From the NCBI GenBank assembly GCA_023055505.1, contig JALIRH010000063.1:2869501-2933500 (forward strand): 64,000 nt of DNA, read 5' to 3'. The stretch's first letter is position 1, and every line of letters begins with the position of its first letter. This document shows positions 38,516 through 51,160 of the stretch, piece by piece. A program made the translations under genes and the position numbers. The DNA is from Callipepla californica brunnescens (taxonomy: Eukaryota > Chordata > Aves > Galliformes > Odontophoridae). Below the pieces are notes generated by a model. The model was not told the DNA's origin. It was given only the letters and a program-made list of their open reading frames with translations, and searched no databases.

Positions 38516-41500
38516 TCCCTTCCCCTGCCCTGCTCTGCCTTTCCTAGACCTGCCCTGCCCTGCCTTCCCTTGCAATGCCCTGCCCTGCTTTCCCTAGCCC
38601 TGCCTTCCCTTGCCTTGCCCTGCCCTGCCTTCCCTAGCCCTACCCTGCCCTGCCGTCCCTAGCCCTGCCCTGCCCTGCCTTCCCTAGCCCTGCCCTGCCC
38701 TGCCTTCCCTAGCCATGCCCTGCCCTGCCTTCCCTTGCCCTGCCCTGCTTTCCCTTGCCCTGCCCTGCCCTCCCTTGCCCTGGCCTGCCTTGCCCTTCCC
38801 TGGCTTCCCTTGCCCTGCCCTGCCTTCCGTAGCCTTACCCTGCCCTGCCTTCACTTGCCCTGCCCTGCCCTGCCTTCCCTAGCCCTGCCCTGTCCTGCCT
38901 TCCCTAGCCCTGCCCTGCCCTGCCTTCTGTAGCCCTGCCCTACTCTGCCTTCCCCAGACCTGCCCTGCCCTGCCTTCCCTAGCCCTGCCCTGTTTTCCCT
39001 TTTTTTGCCCTGCCTTCCCTTGCCTTGCCCTGCCCTGCCTTCCCTAGCCCTGCCCTGCCCTGCTGTCTCTAGCCCTGCCCTGCCCTGCCTTCCCTAGTCC
39101 TGCCGTGCTCTTCTTCCCTTGCCCTGCCCTGCCTTCCCCTGCCGTGCCCTGCCTTCGCTTGCCCTGCCCTCCTTTGCCCTGCCCTGCCCTGCCCTCCCTT
39201 GCCCTGCCGTGCCCTGCCCTCCATTGGCTTGCCCTGCCCTCCCTTGCCCTGCCCTGCCCCGCAAACCCTTGCCCTGCCCTGCCCCGCCTTCCCTAGCCCT
39301 GTCCTGCCCCGAATTCCCTAGCCCTGCCCTGCCCTGCCTTCCCTAGCCCTGCTCTGCACTCCCTTGCCCTGCCCTGCCCTCCCTTGCCCTGCCCTGCATT
39401 CCTTTGCCCTGCCCTGCCCTGCCCTGCCTTTCCCTGCTCTGCCCGGTCTTCCCTTGCCCTGCCCTGCCTTTCTCTCCCTTGCCCTGACCTGCCCTGCCCT
39501 CCCTTGCCCTGCCCTGCCCTGCCCTCCTTTGCCCTGCCCTGCCCTGCCTTTCCTAGCCCTGCCCTGCCCTGCCTTCCCTAGCCCTGCCCTGCCCTTCCTT
39601 CCCTTACCCTGCCCTGCCTTCCCTTGCCCTGCCCTGCCCTTCCTTGCCCTGGCCTGCCTTGCCCTGCTTTGCCCTCCCTTGACCTGCCCTGCCCTGCCTT
39701 CCCTAGCCCTGCCCTGCCCTGCCTTCCCTAGCCATGCCCTGCCCTGCCTTCCCTAGCACTGCCCTTCCCTTCCTTCCCTAGCCCTGCCCTGCCCTGCCTT
39801 CCCTAGCCATGCCCTGCCCTGCCGTCCCTAGCCCTGCCCTGCCCTGCCTTCCCTTGCCCTGCCCTCCCTTTCCCTGCCCTGCCCTGCCCTCCATTGCCCT
39901 GCCCTGCCCTCCCTTGCCCTGCCCTGCCTTCCTTTGCCCTGCCCTGCCCTGCCCTCCCTAGTCCTGCCCTGCCCTGCCTTCCCTATCCCTACCCTGCCCT
40001 GCCTTCCCTAGACCTGCCCTTCCCTGCCTTCCCTAGCCATGCCCTACACTGCCGTTCCTAGCCCTGCCCTGCCCTGCATTCCCTTGCCCTGCCCTGCCTT
40101 CCCTTGCCCTGCCCTGCCCTCCCGTGCCCTGCCCTGCCCTGCTTTCCCTTGCCCTGCCCTGCTCTGCCCTCCCTTGCCTTGCTTTACCCTCTCTTGCCCT
40201 GCCCTGCCCCGCAATCCCTTGCCCTGCCCTGCTCTGCCTTCCCAAGAACTGCCCTGCTCCGCCTTCCCTTGCCCTGCCCTGCCCTGTCTTCCCTTGCCCT
40301 GCCCTGCTTTCCCTAGACCTGCCCTGCCCTCCCTAGCCCTCTCCTGCCCTGCCCTCCCTTGCACTGCCCTGCCCTCCCTTGCCCTGCCCTGCCCTGCCCT
40401 CCCTTGCCCTGCCCTGCCCTGCCCTCCCTAGCCCTGCCCTGCCCAGCCTTCCCTAGCCCTGCCCTGCCCTGCCCTGCCTTCACTAGCCATGCCCTGCCCT
40501 GCCTTCCCTTGCCGTGCCCTGCCCTGCCTTCACTAGCCATGCCCTGCCCTGCCGTCCCTAGCCCTGCCCTGACCTGCCTTCCCTAGCCCTGCCCCGCCCC
40601 ACCTTCCCTAGCCCTGCCCTGCCCCGCCTTCCCTAGCGCTGCCCTGCCCTGCCTTCCCTAGCCCTTCTCTGCACTCCCTAGCCCTGCCCTGCCCTGCCAT
40701 CCCTTACCCTGACCTGCCCTCCCTTGCCCTGCCCTGCCCTGTGTTCTCTTGCCTTGCCCTGCCTTCCCTCCCTTGCCCTGCCCTCCCTAGCCCTGCCCTC
40801 CCTTGCACTGTCCTGTCCTGGCCTCCCTTGCCCTGCCCGATCCTGCCCTCACTTGCCCTGCACTGCCCTGCCCTCCCTTGCCATGCCCTACCCTGCCCTC
40901 CCTTGCCCTGACCTGCCCTGCCCACCCTTGCCCTCTCCAGTCCTGCCCTCCCTTGCCCTGACCTATCCTGCCCGCCCTTGCCTTGCCCAGCCCTGCCTTC
41001 CCTAGCCATGCCCTGCCCTGCCTTCCCTAGCCCTGCCCTGCCCTGCCTTCCCTTGCCCTGCCCTGCCTTCCCTTGCCCTACCCTGCCTTCCCTTGCCCTG
41101 CCCTGCCCTCCCTTGCCCTGGCCTGCCTTGCCCTGCCCTGCCTTCCCTAGCCTTGCCCTGCCCTGCCTTCACTTGCCCTGCCCTGCCCTGCCTTCCCTAG
41201 CCCTGCCCTGCCCTGCCTTCCCGTGCCTGCCCTGCCTTCCCTAGCCCTGCCCTGCCTTCCCTAGCCTTGCCCTGCCTTCCCTTGCCCTAGCCTTGCACTG
41301 CCCTGCCTTCACTTGCCCTGCCCTGCCCTGCCTTCCCTAGCCGTGCCCTGCCCTGCCTTCCCTAGACCTGCCCTGCCTTCCCTAGCCCTGGCCTGCCCTG
41401 CTTCCCTTGCCCTGCCCTGCCCTCTATTGCCCTGCCTTGCCCTCCCTTGCCCTGCTTTGCCTTCCTTTGCCCTGCCGTGCTCTACCCTCTCTAGCCCTGC

Positions 41501-44500
41501 CATGCCCTGCCTTCCCTATCCCTGCCCTGCCCTGCCTTCTCTATCCCTGCCCTGCCCTGCCATCCCTTGCCCTGCCCTGCCTTCCATTGCCTTCCCTGAT
41601 TTCCCTTGCCCTGCCCTGCCCTCCCTTGCCCTGTCCTGTCCTTTCCTTCCTTGCCCAGCCCTATCCTGCCCTCCTTTGCCCTGCCCTGCTCTGCCCTCCC
41701 TTGCCCTGACCTGCCCTGCCCTCCCTTGCCCTCTCCTTTCCTGACCTCCCTTGCCCTGCCCTATCCTGCCCTCCCTTGCCCTGCCCTGTCCTGCCCTCCC
41801 TTCCCCTGCCCTGCTCTGCCTTTCCTAGACCTGCCCTGCCCTGCCTTCCCTTGCAATGCCCTGCCCTGCTTTCCCTAGCCCTGCCTTCCCTTGCCTTGCC
41901 CTGCCCTGCCTTCCCTAGCCCTACCCTGCCCTGCCGTCCCTTGCCCTGCCCTGCCCTGCCTTCCCTAGCCCTGCCCTGCCCTGCTTCCCTTGCCATGCCC
42001 TGCCCTGCCTTCCCTTTCCCTGCCCTGCCCTGCCATCCCTAGCCCTGCCCTGCCCTGCCTTCCCTAGCCCTACCCTGCCCTGCCTTCCCTTGCCCTGCCC
42101 TGCTTTCCCTTGCCCTGCCCTGCCCTCCCTTGCCCTGGCCTGCCTTGCCCTTCCCTGGCTTCCCTTGCCCTGCCCTGCCTTCCCTCCCTTGCCCTGCCCT
42201 CCCTAGCCCTGCCGTCCCTTGCCCTGTCCTGTCCTGGCCTCCCTTGCCCTGCCCTATCCTGCCCTCACTTGCCCTGCACTGTCCTACCCTCCCTTGCCCT
42301 GCCCTACCTTCCTTTGCCCTGCCCTGCCCTGCCCTCCCTTGCCCTGCTCTGCCCTGCCTTCCCTTGCTCTGCCCTGCCTTCCCTGCCCTCCCTTGCCTTG
42401 CCCTGCCCTGTCTTCCCTTGCCCTGCCCTGCCTTCCCTCCCTTGCCCTGCCCTCCCTAGCCCTGCCCTCCCTTGCCCTGTCCTGTCTTGGCCTACCTTGC
42501 CCTGCCCTATCCTGCCCTCAATTGCCCTGCACTGTCCTACCCTCCCTTGCCCTGCCCTACCCTGCCCTCCCATGCCCTGACCTGCCCTGCCCTCCCTAGC
42601 CCTCTCCTGCCCTGCCCTCCCTTGCCCTGCCCTGCCCTGCCCTCCCTTGCCCTGCCCTGCCCTGCCCTCCCTAGCCCTGCCCTGCCCAGCCTTCCCTAGC
42701 CCTGCCCTGCCCTGCCCTGCCTTCACTAGCCATGCCCTGCCCTGCCTTCCCTTGCCGTGCCCTGCCCTGCCTTCACTAGCCATGCCCTGCCCTGCCGTCC
42801 CTAGCCCTGCCCTGACCTGCCTTCCCTAGCCCTGCCCCGCCCCGAATTCCCTAGCCCTGCCCTGCCCCGCCTTCCCTAGCGCTGCCCTGCCCTGCCTTCC
42901 CTAGCCCTTCTCTGCACTCCCTAGCCCTGCCCTGCCCTGCCATCCCTTACCCTGCCCTGCCCTCCCTTGCCCTGCCCTGCCCTGTGTTCTCTTGCCTTGC
43001 CCTGCCTTCCCTCCCTTGCCCTGCCCTCCCTAGCCCTACCCTCCCTTGCACTGTCCTGTCCTGGCCTCCCTTGCCCTGCCCTATCCTGCCCTCACTTGCC
43101 CTGCACTGCCCTGCCCTCCCTTGCCATGCCCTACCCTGCCCTCCCTTGCCCTGACCTGCCCTGCCCACCCTTGCCCTCTCCTGTCCTGCCCTCCCTTGCC
43201 CTGACCTATCCTGCCCGCCCTTGCCTTGCCCAGCCCTGCCTTCCCTAGCCATGCCCTGCCCTGCCTTCCCTAGCCCTGCCCTGCCCTGCCTTCCCTTGCC
43301 CTGCCCTGCCTTCCCTTGCCCTGCCCTGCCTTCCCTTGCCCTGCCCTGAACTCCCTTGCCCTGGCCTGCCTTGCCCTGCCCTGCCTTCCCTAGCCTTGCC
43401 CTGCCCTGCCTTCACTTGCCCTGCCCTGCCCTGCCTTCCCTAGCCCTGCCCTGCACTGCCTTCCCTTGCCCTGCCCTGCCTTCCCTTGCCCTGCCCTGCC
43501 TTCCCTTGCCCTGCCCTGCCCTCCCTTGCCCTGGCCTGCCTTGCCCTGCCCTGCCTTCCCTAGCCTTGCCCTGCCCTGCCTTCACTTGCCCTGCCCTGCC
43601 CTGCCTTCTGTAGCCCTTCACTGCTCTGCCTTCCCTAGACCTGCCCTCCCTTGCCCTGTCCTGTCCTGGCCTCCCTTGCCCTGCCCTATCCTGCCCTCAC
43701 TTGCCCTGCACTGTCCTGCCCTCCCTTGCCCTGCCCTGCCCTCCCTTGCCCTGCCCTGCCCTGCCCTCCCTAGCCCTTCCCTGCCCTGCCTTCCCTAGCC
43801 CTGCATTGCCCTGCCTTCCCTAGCCGTGCCCTGCCATGCCTTCACTAGCCATGCCCTGCCCTGCCGTCCCTAGCCCTGCCCCGCCCTGCCTTCCCTAGCC
43901 CTGCCCCGCCCCGAATTCCCTAGCCCTGCTCTGCCCCGCCTTCCCTAGCGCTGCCCTGCCCTGCCTTCCCTAGCCCTGCTCTGCACTCCCTAGCCCTGCC
44001 CTGCCCTGCCATCCCTTACCCTGCCCTGCCCTCCCTTGCCCTGCCTTGTCCTCCCTTGCCCTGCCCTGCCCTGCCCTCCATTGCCCTGGCCTGCCTTGCC
44101 CTGCCCTGCCTTCCCTAGCCTTGCCCTGCCATGCCTTCCCTAGCCTTGCCCTGCCCTGCCCTGCCTTCCCTTGCCCTGCCCTGTCCTGCATTCCCTAGCC
44201 CTGCCCTGCCCTGCCTTCTGTAGCCCTTGCCTGCTCTGCCTTCCCTAGCCCTGCCCTGCCCTGCCTTCCCTAGCCATGCCCTGCCCTGCCGTCCCTAGCA
44301 CTTCCCTGCCCTGCCTTCCCTTACCCTGCTCTGCCTTCCCTTGCCCTGCCCTGCCCTTCCTTGCCCTGGCCTGCCTTGCCCTGCCCTGCCCTCCCTTGAC
44401 CTGCCCTGCCCTGCCTTCCCTAGCCCTACCCTGCCCTGCCTTCCCTAGCCATGACCTGCCCTGCCTTCCCTAGCCCTGCCCTGCCCTGCCTTCCCTAGCC

Positions 44501-47500
44501 CTGCCCTGCCCTGCCTTCCCTAGCCATGCCCTGCCCTGCCGTCCCTAGCCCTGCCCTGCCCTGCCTTCCCTTGCCATGCCCTGCCCTCCCTAGCCATGCC
44601 CTGCCCTGCCCTCCATTGCCACGTCCTGCCCTGCCTTGCCCTGCCCTGCCCTCCCCTCCCTTGCCCTGCTCTCCCTTCCCTTGCCCTGCCCTGCCCTGCC
44701 TTTCTTTGCCATGCCCTGCCCTGCCTACCCTGCCTTGCCCTGCCCTGCCCTGCCTTGCCTTGCCCTGCCCTGCTTTCCCCCTCCCTGCCCAGCCTTGCCT
44801 TCCCTTGCCCTGTCCTGTCCTGCCATCCCTTGCCCTTCCCCATCCTGCCCTCCCTTGCCCTGCCCTATCCTGTCCTCCCTTGCCCTGCCCTTTCCTGCCT
44901 TCTCAAGCCCTGCCCTGCCTTCCCTAGCCCTGCCCTGCTCTACCTTCCCTAGAACTGCCCTGCCTTGCCTTCCCTTGCCCTGCATTGCCTTCACTTGCCC
45001 TGCCCTGCCCTGCCGTCCCTAGCCCTGCCCCGCCCTGCCTTCCCTAGCCCTGCCCCGCCCCACCTTCCCTAGCCCTGCCCTGCCCCGCCTTCCCTAGCCC
45101 TGCCCTGCCCTGCCTTCCCTAGCCCTGCTCTGCACTCTTTTGCCCTGCCCTGACCTGCCATCCCTTACCCTGCCCTGCCCTCCCTTGCTCTGCCTTGCCC
45201 TCCCTTGCCCTGCTCTGCCCTGCCTACCCTTGCTTTGCCCTGCCTTCCCTGCCCTCCCTTGCCCTGCCCTGCCCTGTCTTCTCTTGCCCTGCCCTGCCTT
45301 CCCTCCCTTGCCCTGCCCTCCCTAGCCCTGCCCTCCCTTGCCCTGTCCTGTCCTGGCCTCCCTTGCCCTGCCCTATCCTGCCCTCACTTGCCCTGCACTG
45401 TCCTACCCTCCCTTGCCCTGCCCTACCTTCCTTTGCCCTGCCCTGCCCTGCCCTCCCTTGCCCTGCTCTGCCCTGCCTTCCCTTGCTCTGCCCTGCCTTC
45501 CCTGCCCTCCCTTGCCTTGCCCTGCCCTGTCTTCCCTTGCCCTGCCCTGCCTTCCCTCCCTTGCCCTGCCCTCCCCAGCCCTGCCCTCCCTTGCCCTGTC
45601 CTGTCCTGGCCTACCTTGCCCTGCCCTATCCTGCCCTCAATTGCCCTGCACTGTCCTACCCTCCCTTGCCCTGCCCTACCCTGCCCTCCCATGCCCTGAC
45701 CTGCCCTGCCCTCCCTAGCCCTCTCCTGCCCTGCCCTCCCTTGCCCTGCCCTGCCCTGCCCTCCCTTGCCCTGCCCTGCCCTGCCCTCCCTTGCCCTGCC
45801 CTGCCCAGCCTTCCCTAGCCCTGCCCTGCCCTGCCCTGCCTTCACTAGCCATGCCCTGCCCTGCCTTCCCTTGCCGTGCCCTGCCCTGCCTTCACTAGCC
45901 ATGCCCTGCCCTGCCGTCCCTAGCCCTGCCCTGACCTGCCTTCCCTAGCCCTGCCCCGCCCCGAATTCCCTAACCCTGCCCTGCCCCGCCTTCCCTAGCG
46001 CTGCCCTGCCCTGCCTTCCCTAGCCCTTCTCTGCACTCCCTAGCCCTGCCCTGCCCTGCCATCCCTTACCCTGCCCTGCCCTCCCTTGCCCTGCCCTGCC
46101 CTGTGTTCTCTTGCCTTGCCCTGCCTTCCCTCCCTTGCCCTGCCCTCCCTAGCCCTGCCCTCCCTTGCACTGTCCTGTCCTGGCCTCCCTTGCCCTGCCC
46201 TATCCTGCCCTCACTTGCCCTGCACTGCCCTGCCCTCCCTTGCCATGCCCTACCCTGCCCTCCCTTGCCCTGACCTGCCCTGCCCACCCTTGCCCTCTCC
46301 TGTCCTGCCCTCCCTTGCCCTGACCTATCCTGCCCGCCCTTGCCTTGCCCAGCCCTGCCTTCCCTAGCCATGCCCTGCCCTGCCTTCCCTAGCCCTGCCC
46401 TGCCCTGCCTTCCCTTGCCCTGCCCTGCCTTCCCTTGCCCTGCCCTGCCTTCCCTTGCCCTGCCCTGCCCTCCCTTGCCCTGGCCTGCCTTGCCCTGCCC
46501 TGCCTTCCCTAGCCTTGCCCTGCCCTGCCTTCACTTGCCCTGCCCTGCCCTGCCTTCCCTAGCCCTGCCCTGCCCTGCCTTCCCTTGCCCTGCCCTGCCT
46601 TCCCTTGCCCTGCCCTGCCCTCCCTTGCCCTGGCCTGCCTTGCCCTGCCCTGCCTTCCCTAGCCTTGCCCTGCCCTGCCTTCACTTGCCCTGCCCTGCCC
46701 TGCCTTCTGTAGCCCTTCTCTGCTCTGCCTTCCCTAGACCTGCCCTCCCTTGCCCTGTCCTGTCCTGGCCTCCCTTGCCCTGCCCTATCCTGCCCTCACT
46801 TGCCCTGCACTGTCCTGCCCTCCCTTGCCCTGCCCTGCCCTCCCTTGCCCTGCCCTGCCCTGCCCTCCCTAGCCCTGCCCTGCCCTGCCTTCCCTAGCCC
46901 TGCATTGCCCTGCCTTCCCTAGCCGTGCCCTGCCCTGCCTTCACTAGCCATGCCCTGCCCTGCCGTCCCTAGCCCTGCCCCGCCCCGAATTCCCTAGCCC
47001 TGCTCTGCCCCGCCTTCCCTAGCGCTGCCCTGCCCTGCCTTCCCTAGCCCTGCTTTGCACTCCCTAGCCCTGCCCTGCCCTGCCATCCCTTACCCTGCCC
47101 TGCCCTCCCTTGCCCTGCCTTGTCCTCCCTTGCCCTGCCCTGCCCTGTCTTCTCTTGCCTTGCCCTGCCTTCCCTCCCTTGCCCTGCCCTCCCTAGCCCT
47201 GCCGTCCCTTGCCCTCTCCTGTCCTGCCCTCCCTTGCCCTGCCCTATCCTGCCCACCCTTGCCTTGCCCTGCCCTGCCTTCCCTAGCCATACCCTGCCCT
47301 GCCTTCCCTTGCCCTGCCCTGCCCTCCATTGCCCTGGCCTGCCTTGCCCTGCCCTGCCTTCCCTAGCCTTGCCCTGCCATGCCTTCCCTAGCCTTGCCCT
47401 GCCCTGCCCTGCCTTCCCTAGCCCTGCCCTGTCCTGCATTCCCTAGCCCTGCCCTGCCCTGCCTTCTGTAGCCCTTCCCTGCTCTGCCTTCCCTAGACCT

Positions 47501-48460
47501 GCCCTGCCCTGCCTTCCCTAGCCCTGCACTACCTTCCCTTTTTTTGCCCTGCCCTCCCTTGCCTTGCGCTGCCCTGCCTTTTCTAGCCCTGCCCTGCCCT
47601 GCCTTCCCTAGCCCTGCCCTGCCCTTCTTCCCTTGCCCTGCCCTGCCTTCCCCTGCCGTGCCCTGCCTTCGCTTGCCCTGCCCTCCCTTGCCCTGCCCTG
47701 CCCTGCCCTCCCTAGCCATGCCCTGCCCTGCCCTCCATTGCCTTGCCCTGCCCTCCCTTGCCCTGCCCTGCCCCGCAATCCCTTGCCCTGCCCTGCCCCG
47801 CCTTCCCTAGCCCTGCCCTGCTCTGCCTTCCCTAGCCCTGCCCTGCCCTGCCTTCCCTAGCTTTGCTGTGCACTCCCTTGCCCTGACCTTCCCTGCCATC
47901 CCTTACCCTGCCTTGCCCTCTCTTGCAATGCCCTGCCTTCCCTAGCCCTGCCCTGCACTGCTTTCCCTTGCCCTGCCCTGCCTTCCCTTGCCCTGCTCTG
48001 CCCTGCCTTCCGTTGATCTGCCCTGCCTTCCCTGCCCTCCCTTGCCCTGCCCTGCCATGTCTTCCCTTGCCCTGCCCTGCCTTCCCTCCCTTGCCTTGCC
48101 CTCCCTAGCCCTGCACTCCCTTGCCCTGTCCTGTCCAGGCCTCCCTTGCCCTGCCCTGTCCTGCCCTCCCTTGCCTTGGCCTGCCTTCCCCTGCCCTCCC
48201 TTTCCCTGCCCTACCCTGCCCTGCCTTGCCCTGCCCTGCCCTCCCTTCCCTTGTCTTGCTCTCCCTTCCCTTCCCTGCCCTGCCCCGCCTTTCATAGCCC
48301 TGCCCTGCCCCGCCTTCCCTAGCCCTGCCCTGCCCTGAGTTCCCTAGACCTGCCCTGCACTCCTTTGCCCTGCCCTGCCCTGCAATCCCTTACCATGCCC
48401 TGCCCTGCCCTCCCTTGCCCTGTACTGCCGTTCCCTCCCTTGCCCTGACCTGCCCTGCCC
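38516..48460. repeat. Higher-order unit B (about 9.95 kb)
   Basis: This is the second copy of the 11.82 kb unit, shorter because it lacks one 1,800 bp block and about 75 bases in smaller deletions. Spacing to A is 11,820, then 11,770, then 11,745, and finally 9,945 after the missing block (37,099 in A to 47,044 in B). The last shared sequence is the CTGTACTGCCGTTCCC segment near 48,420, which matches 38,475 in A. After about 48,460 the sequence continues into array not present after A. Confidence 0.87.
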
Positions 48461-51160
48461 TCACTTGCCCTGCCCTACCCTCCCTTGCCCTGCCCTGCCT
48501 TTATTTGCCCTGCCCTGCCCAGCCCTCCCTTGCCCTGCCCTGCCCTGCCTTCCCTAGCCCTGCCCTGCCCTGCCTTCCCTAGCCCTGCCCTGCCCTGCCA
48601 TCCCTAGCCCTGCCCTGCCTTCTCTTGCCCTGCCCTGCCTTCCCTTGCCCTGTCCTGCTTTCCCCTGCCCTGCCCTGCCTTCCCCTGCCCTGCCATGCCT
48701 TCACTTGCCCTGCCCTGCCCTGCCTTCTTTTGCCCTGCCCTGCCCTACCTTGCCCTAGCATGCCCTCCCTTGCCCTGCCCTACCTTTCCCTGCCTTGCCC
48801 TCCCTTGCCCTGCCTTGCTTTCCGTTGCCATGCCCTGCCTTCCCCTACCCTGCCCTGCCCTGCCTTCCCTTGACCGACCCTCCCTTGTCCTGTCCTGCCC
48901 TCCCTTGCCGTTGCCTGCCTTCCCCTGCTGTGCCCTGCCTTCGCTTGCCCTGTCCTCCCTTGCCCTGCCCTGCCCTGCCCTCCCTTGCCCTGCCGTGCCC
49001 TGCCCTCCATTACCTTGCCCTGCCCTCCCTTGCCCTGCTCTGCCCTGCCTTCCCTTGCTCTGCCCTGCCTTCCCTGCCCTCCCTTGCCCTGCCCTGCCAT
49101 GTCTTCCCTTGCCCTGCCCTGCCTTCCCTCCCTTGCCTTGTCCTCCCTAGCCCTGCACTCTCTTGCCCTGTCCTGTCCTGGCCTCCCTTGCCCTGCCCTA
49201 TCCTGCCCTCCCTTGCCCTGCCCTGTCCTGCCCTCTTTTGCCTTGGCCTGCTTTCCCCTGCCCTCCCTTGCCCTGCCCTACCCTGCCCTCCCTTGCCCTG
49301 CCCTGCCCCGCCTTCACTTGCCCTGTCCTGTCCTGCCTTGCCCTGCCCTGCCCTCCCTTCCCTTGCCCTGCTCTCCCTTCCCTTGCCCTGCCCTGCCCCG
49401 CCTTCTCTAGCCATGCCCTGCCCCGCCTTCCCTAGCCCTGCTTTGCCCTTCCTTCCCTTGACCTGCCCTCCCTTTTTCTGCCCTGCCTTCCCTTGCACTG
49501 CCCTGCCTTCCCTTGCCCTGCCCTGCCCTGCCCTCCCTTGCCCTGCTTTGCCCTGCCTTCCCTTGCCCTGCCCAGCCCTGCTCTGCCTTCCCTAGCCCTG
49601 CCCTGATTTCCCTTGCCAAGCCCTGCCTTCCGCTGTCCTGCCCTCCTTTCGCCTGCCCTGCCCTGCCTTCCCCTACCCTGCCCTGCCCTGCCTTGACTAG
49701 CCCTGCCCTGCCCTGTTCTCCTTTGCCTTGCCTTGCCATCCCTTGCCCTGCATTGCCTTCCCTTGCCCTGACTTGTCGTGCCTTGCCCTGCCCTGCCTTC
49801 CCCTGCCCTGCCCTGCCTTCCCTAGCCCTGCCCTGCCCTGCTTTCCCTTGCCCTGCCCTGCCTTCTCCTACCCTGCCCTGCCCTGCCTTCCCTTGCCCTG
49901 CCCTGCCCTACCCTCCCTTGCCCTGCCCTGCCCTGCCTTCCCTTGCCCTGCCCTGCCTTGCCATCACTTGCCCTGTCCTGCCCTGCCCTCCCTTTCCTTG
50001 CCCTGCCCTGCCTTCCCTTGCCCTGCCCTGCCTTCCCTTGCCCTGCCCTGCCTTCCTTTGCCCTGCCCTGCCTTCCTTTGCCCTGCTCTGCCCTGCCTTC
50101 CCTTGCTCTGTCCTGCCTTCCCTGCCCTCCCTTGCTCTGCCCTGCCATGTCTTCCCTTGCCCTGCCCTGCCTTCCCTCCCTTGCCTTGTCCTCCCTAGCC
50201 CTGCACTCCCTTGCCCTGTCCTGTCCTGGCCTCCCTTGCCCTGCCTTATCCTGCCCTCCCTTGCCCTGCCCTGTCCTGCCCTCCCTTGCCTTGGCCTGCC
50301 TTCCCCTGCCCTCCCTTGCCCTGCCCTACCCTGCCCTCCCTTGCCCTGCCCTGCCCCGCCTTCACTTGCCCTGTCCTGTCCTGCCTTTCCCTGCCCTGCC
50401 CTCCCTTCCCTTGCCCTGCTCTCCCTTCCCTTGCCCTGCCCTGCCCCGCCGTCCCTAGCCATGCCCTGCCCTGCCTTCCCTAGCCCTGCTTTGCCCTTCC
50501 TTCCCTTGACCTGCCCTCCCTTTTTCTGCCCTGCCTTCCCTTGCACTGCCCTGCCTTCCCTTGCCCTGCCCTGCCCTGCCTTGACTAGCCCTGCCCTGCC
50601 CTGTTCTCCTTTGCCTTGCCTTGCCATCCCTTGCCCTGCATTGCCTTCCCTTGCCCTGCCTTGCCGTGCCTTGCCCTGCCGTGCCTTCCCCTGCCCTGCC
50701 CTGCCTTCCCTAGCCCTGCCCTGCCCTGCTTTCCCTTGCCCTGACCTGCCTTCTCCTACCCTGCCCTGCCCTGCCTTGACTAACCCTGCCCTGCCCTGTT
50801 CTCCTTTGCCTTGCCTTGCCATCCCTTGCCCTGCATTGCCTTCCCTTGCCCTGCCCTGCCGTGCCTTGCCCTGCCCTGCCTTCCCCTGCCCTGCCCTGCC
50901 TTCCCTAGCCCTGCCCTGCCCTGCTTTCCCTTGCCCCGCCCTGCCTTCCCTTGCCCTGCCCTGCCTTCCCTTGCCCTACCCTGCCCTGCCCTCCCTTGCC
51001 CTACCCTGCCCTGCCGTGCCCTCCCTTGCCTTGCCCTGGCCTCCCTTGCCCTGCCCTGCCCCGCAGTCCCGTGCCCTGCCCTGCCCCGCTTTCCCTAGCC
51101 CTGCCCTGCCTTTCCTTCCCTAGCCCTGCCCTGCCTTCCCTAGCCCTGCCCTGCACTCCC
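48461..51160. repeat. Satellite segment between units B and C
   Basis: This stretch follows unit B and is repeated later as part of unit C. Landmarks at 48,625 and 49,163 recur at 58,453 and 58,991, a spacing of 9,828. Past a deletion of about 1,048 bases in the later copy, 50,811 recurs at 59,591, a spacing of 8,780. It contains the longest stop-free frame of the array (49,513-51,123 on +), which I treat as an artefact of the pentamer. No gene is seen. Confidence 0.8.

Noticed and set aside
49513..51123. 536-codon open frame on the + strand, and dozens of shorter ones on both strands across 1-60,379
   Set aside because: They are the expected result of reading a stop-poor pentamer in triplets: the peptides are five-residue periods (PCPAL-like on +, GQGRA-like on -), overlap in several frames and strands, and show no domain or codon signature.
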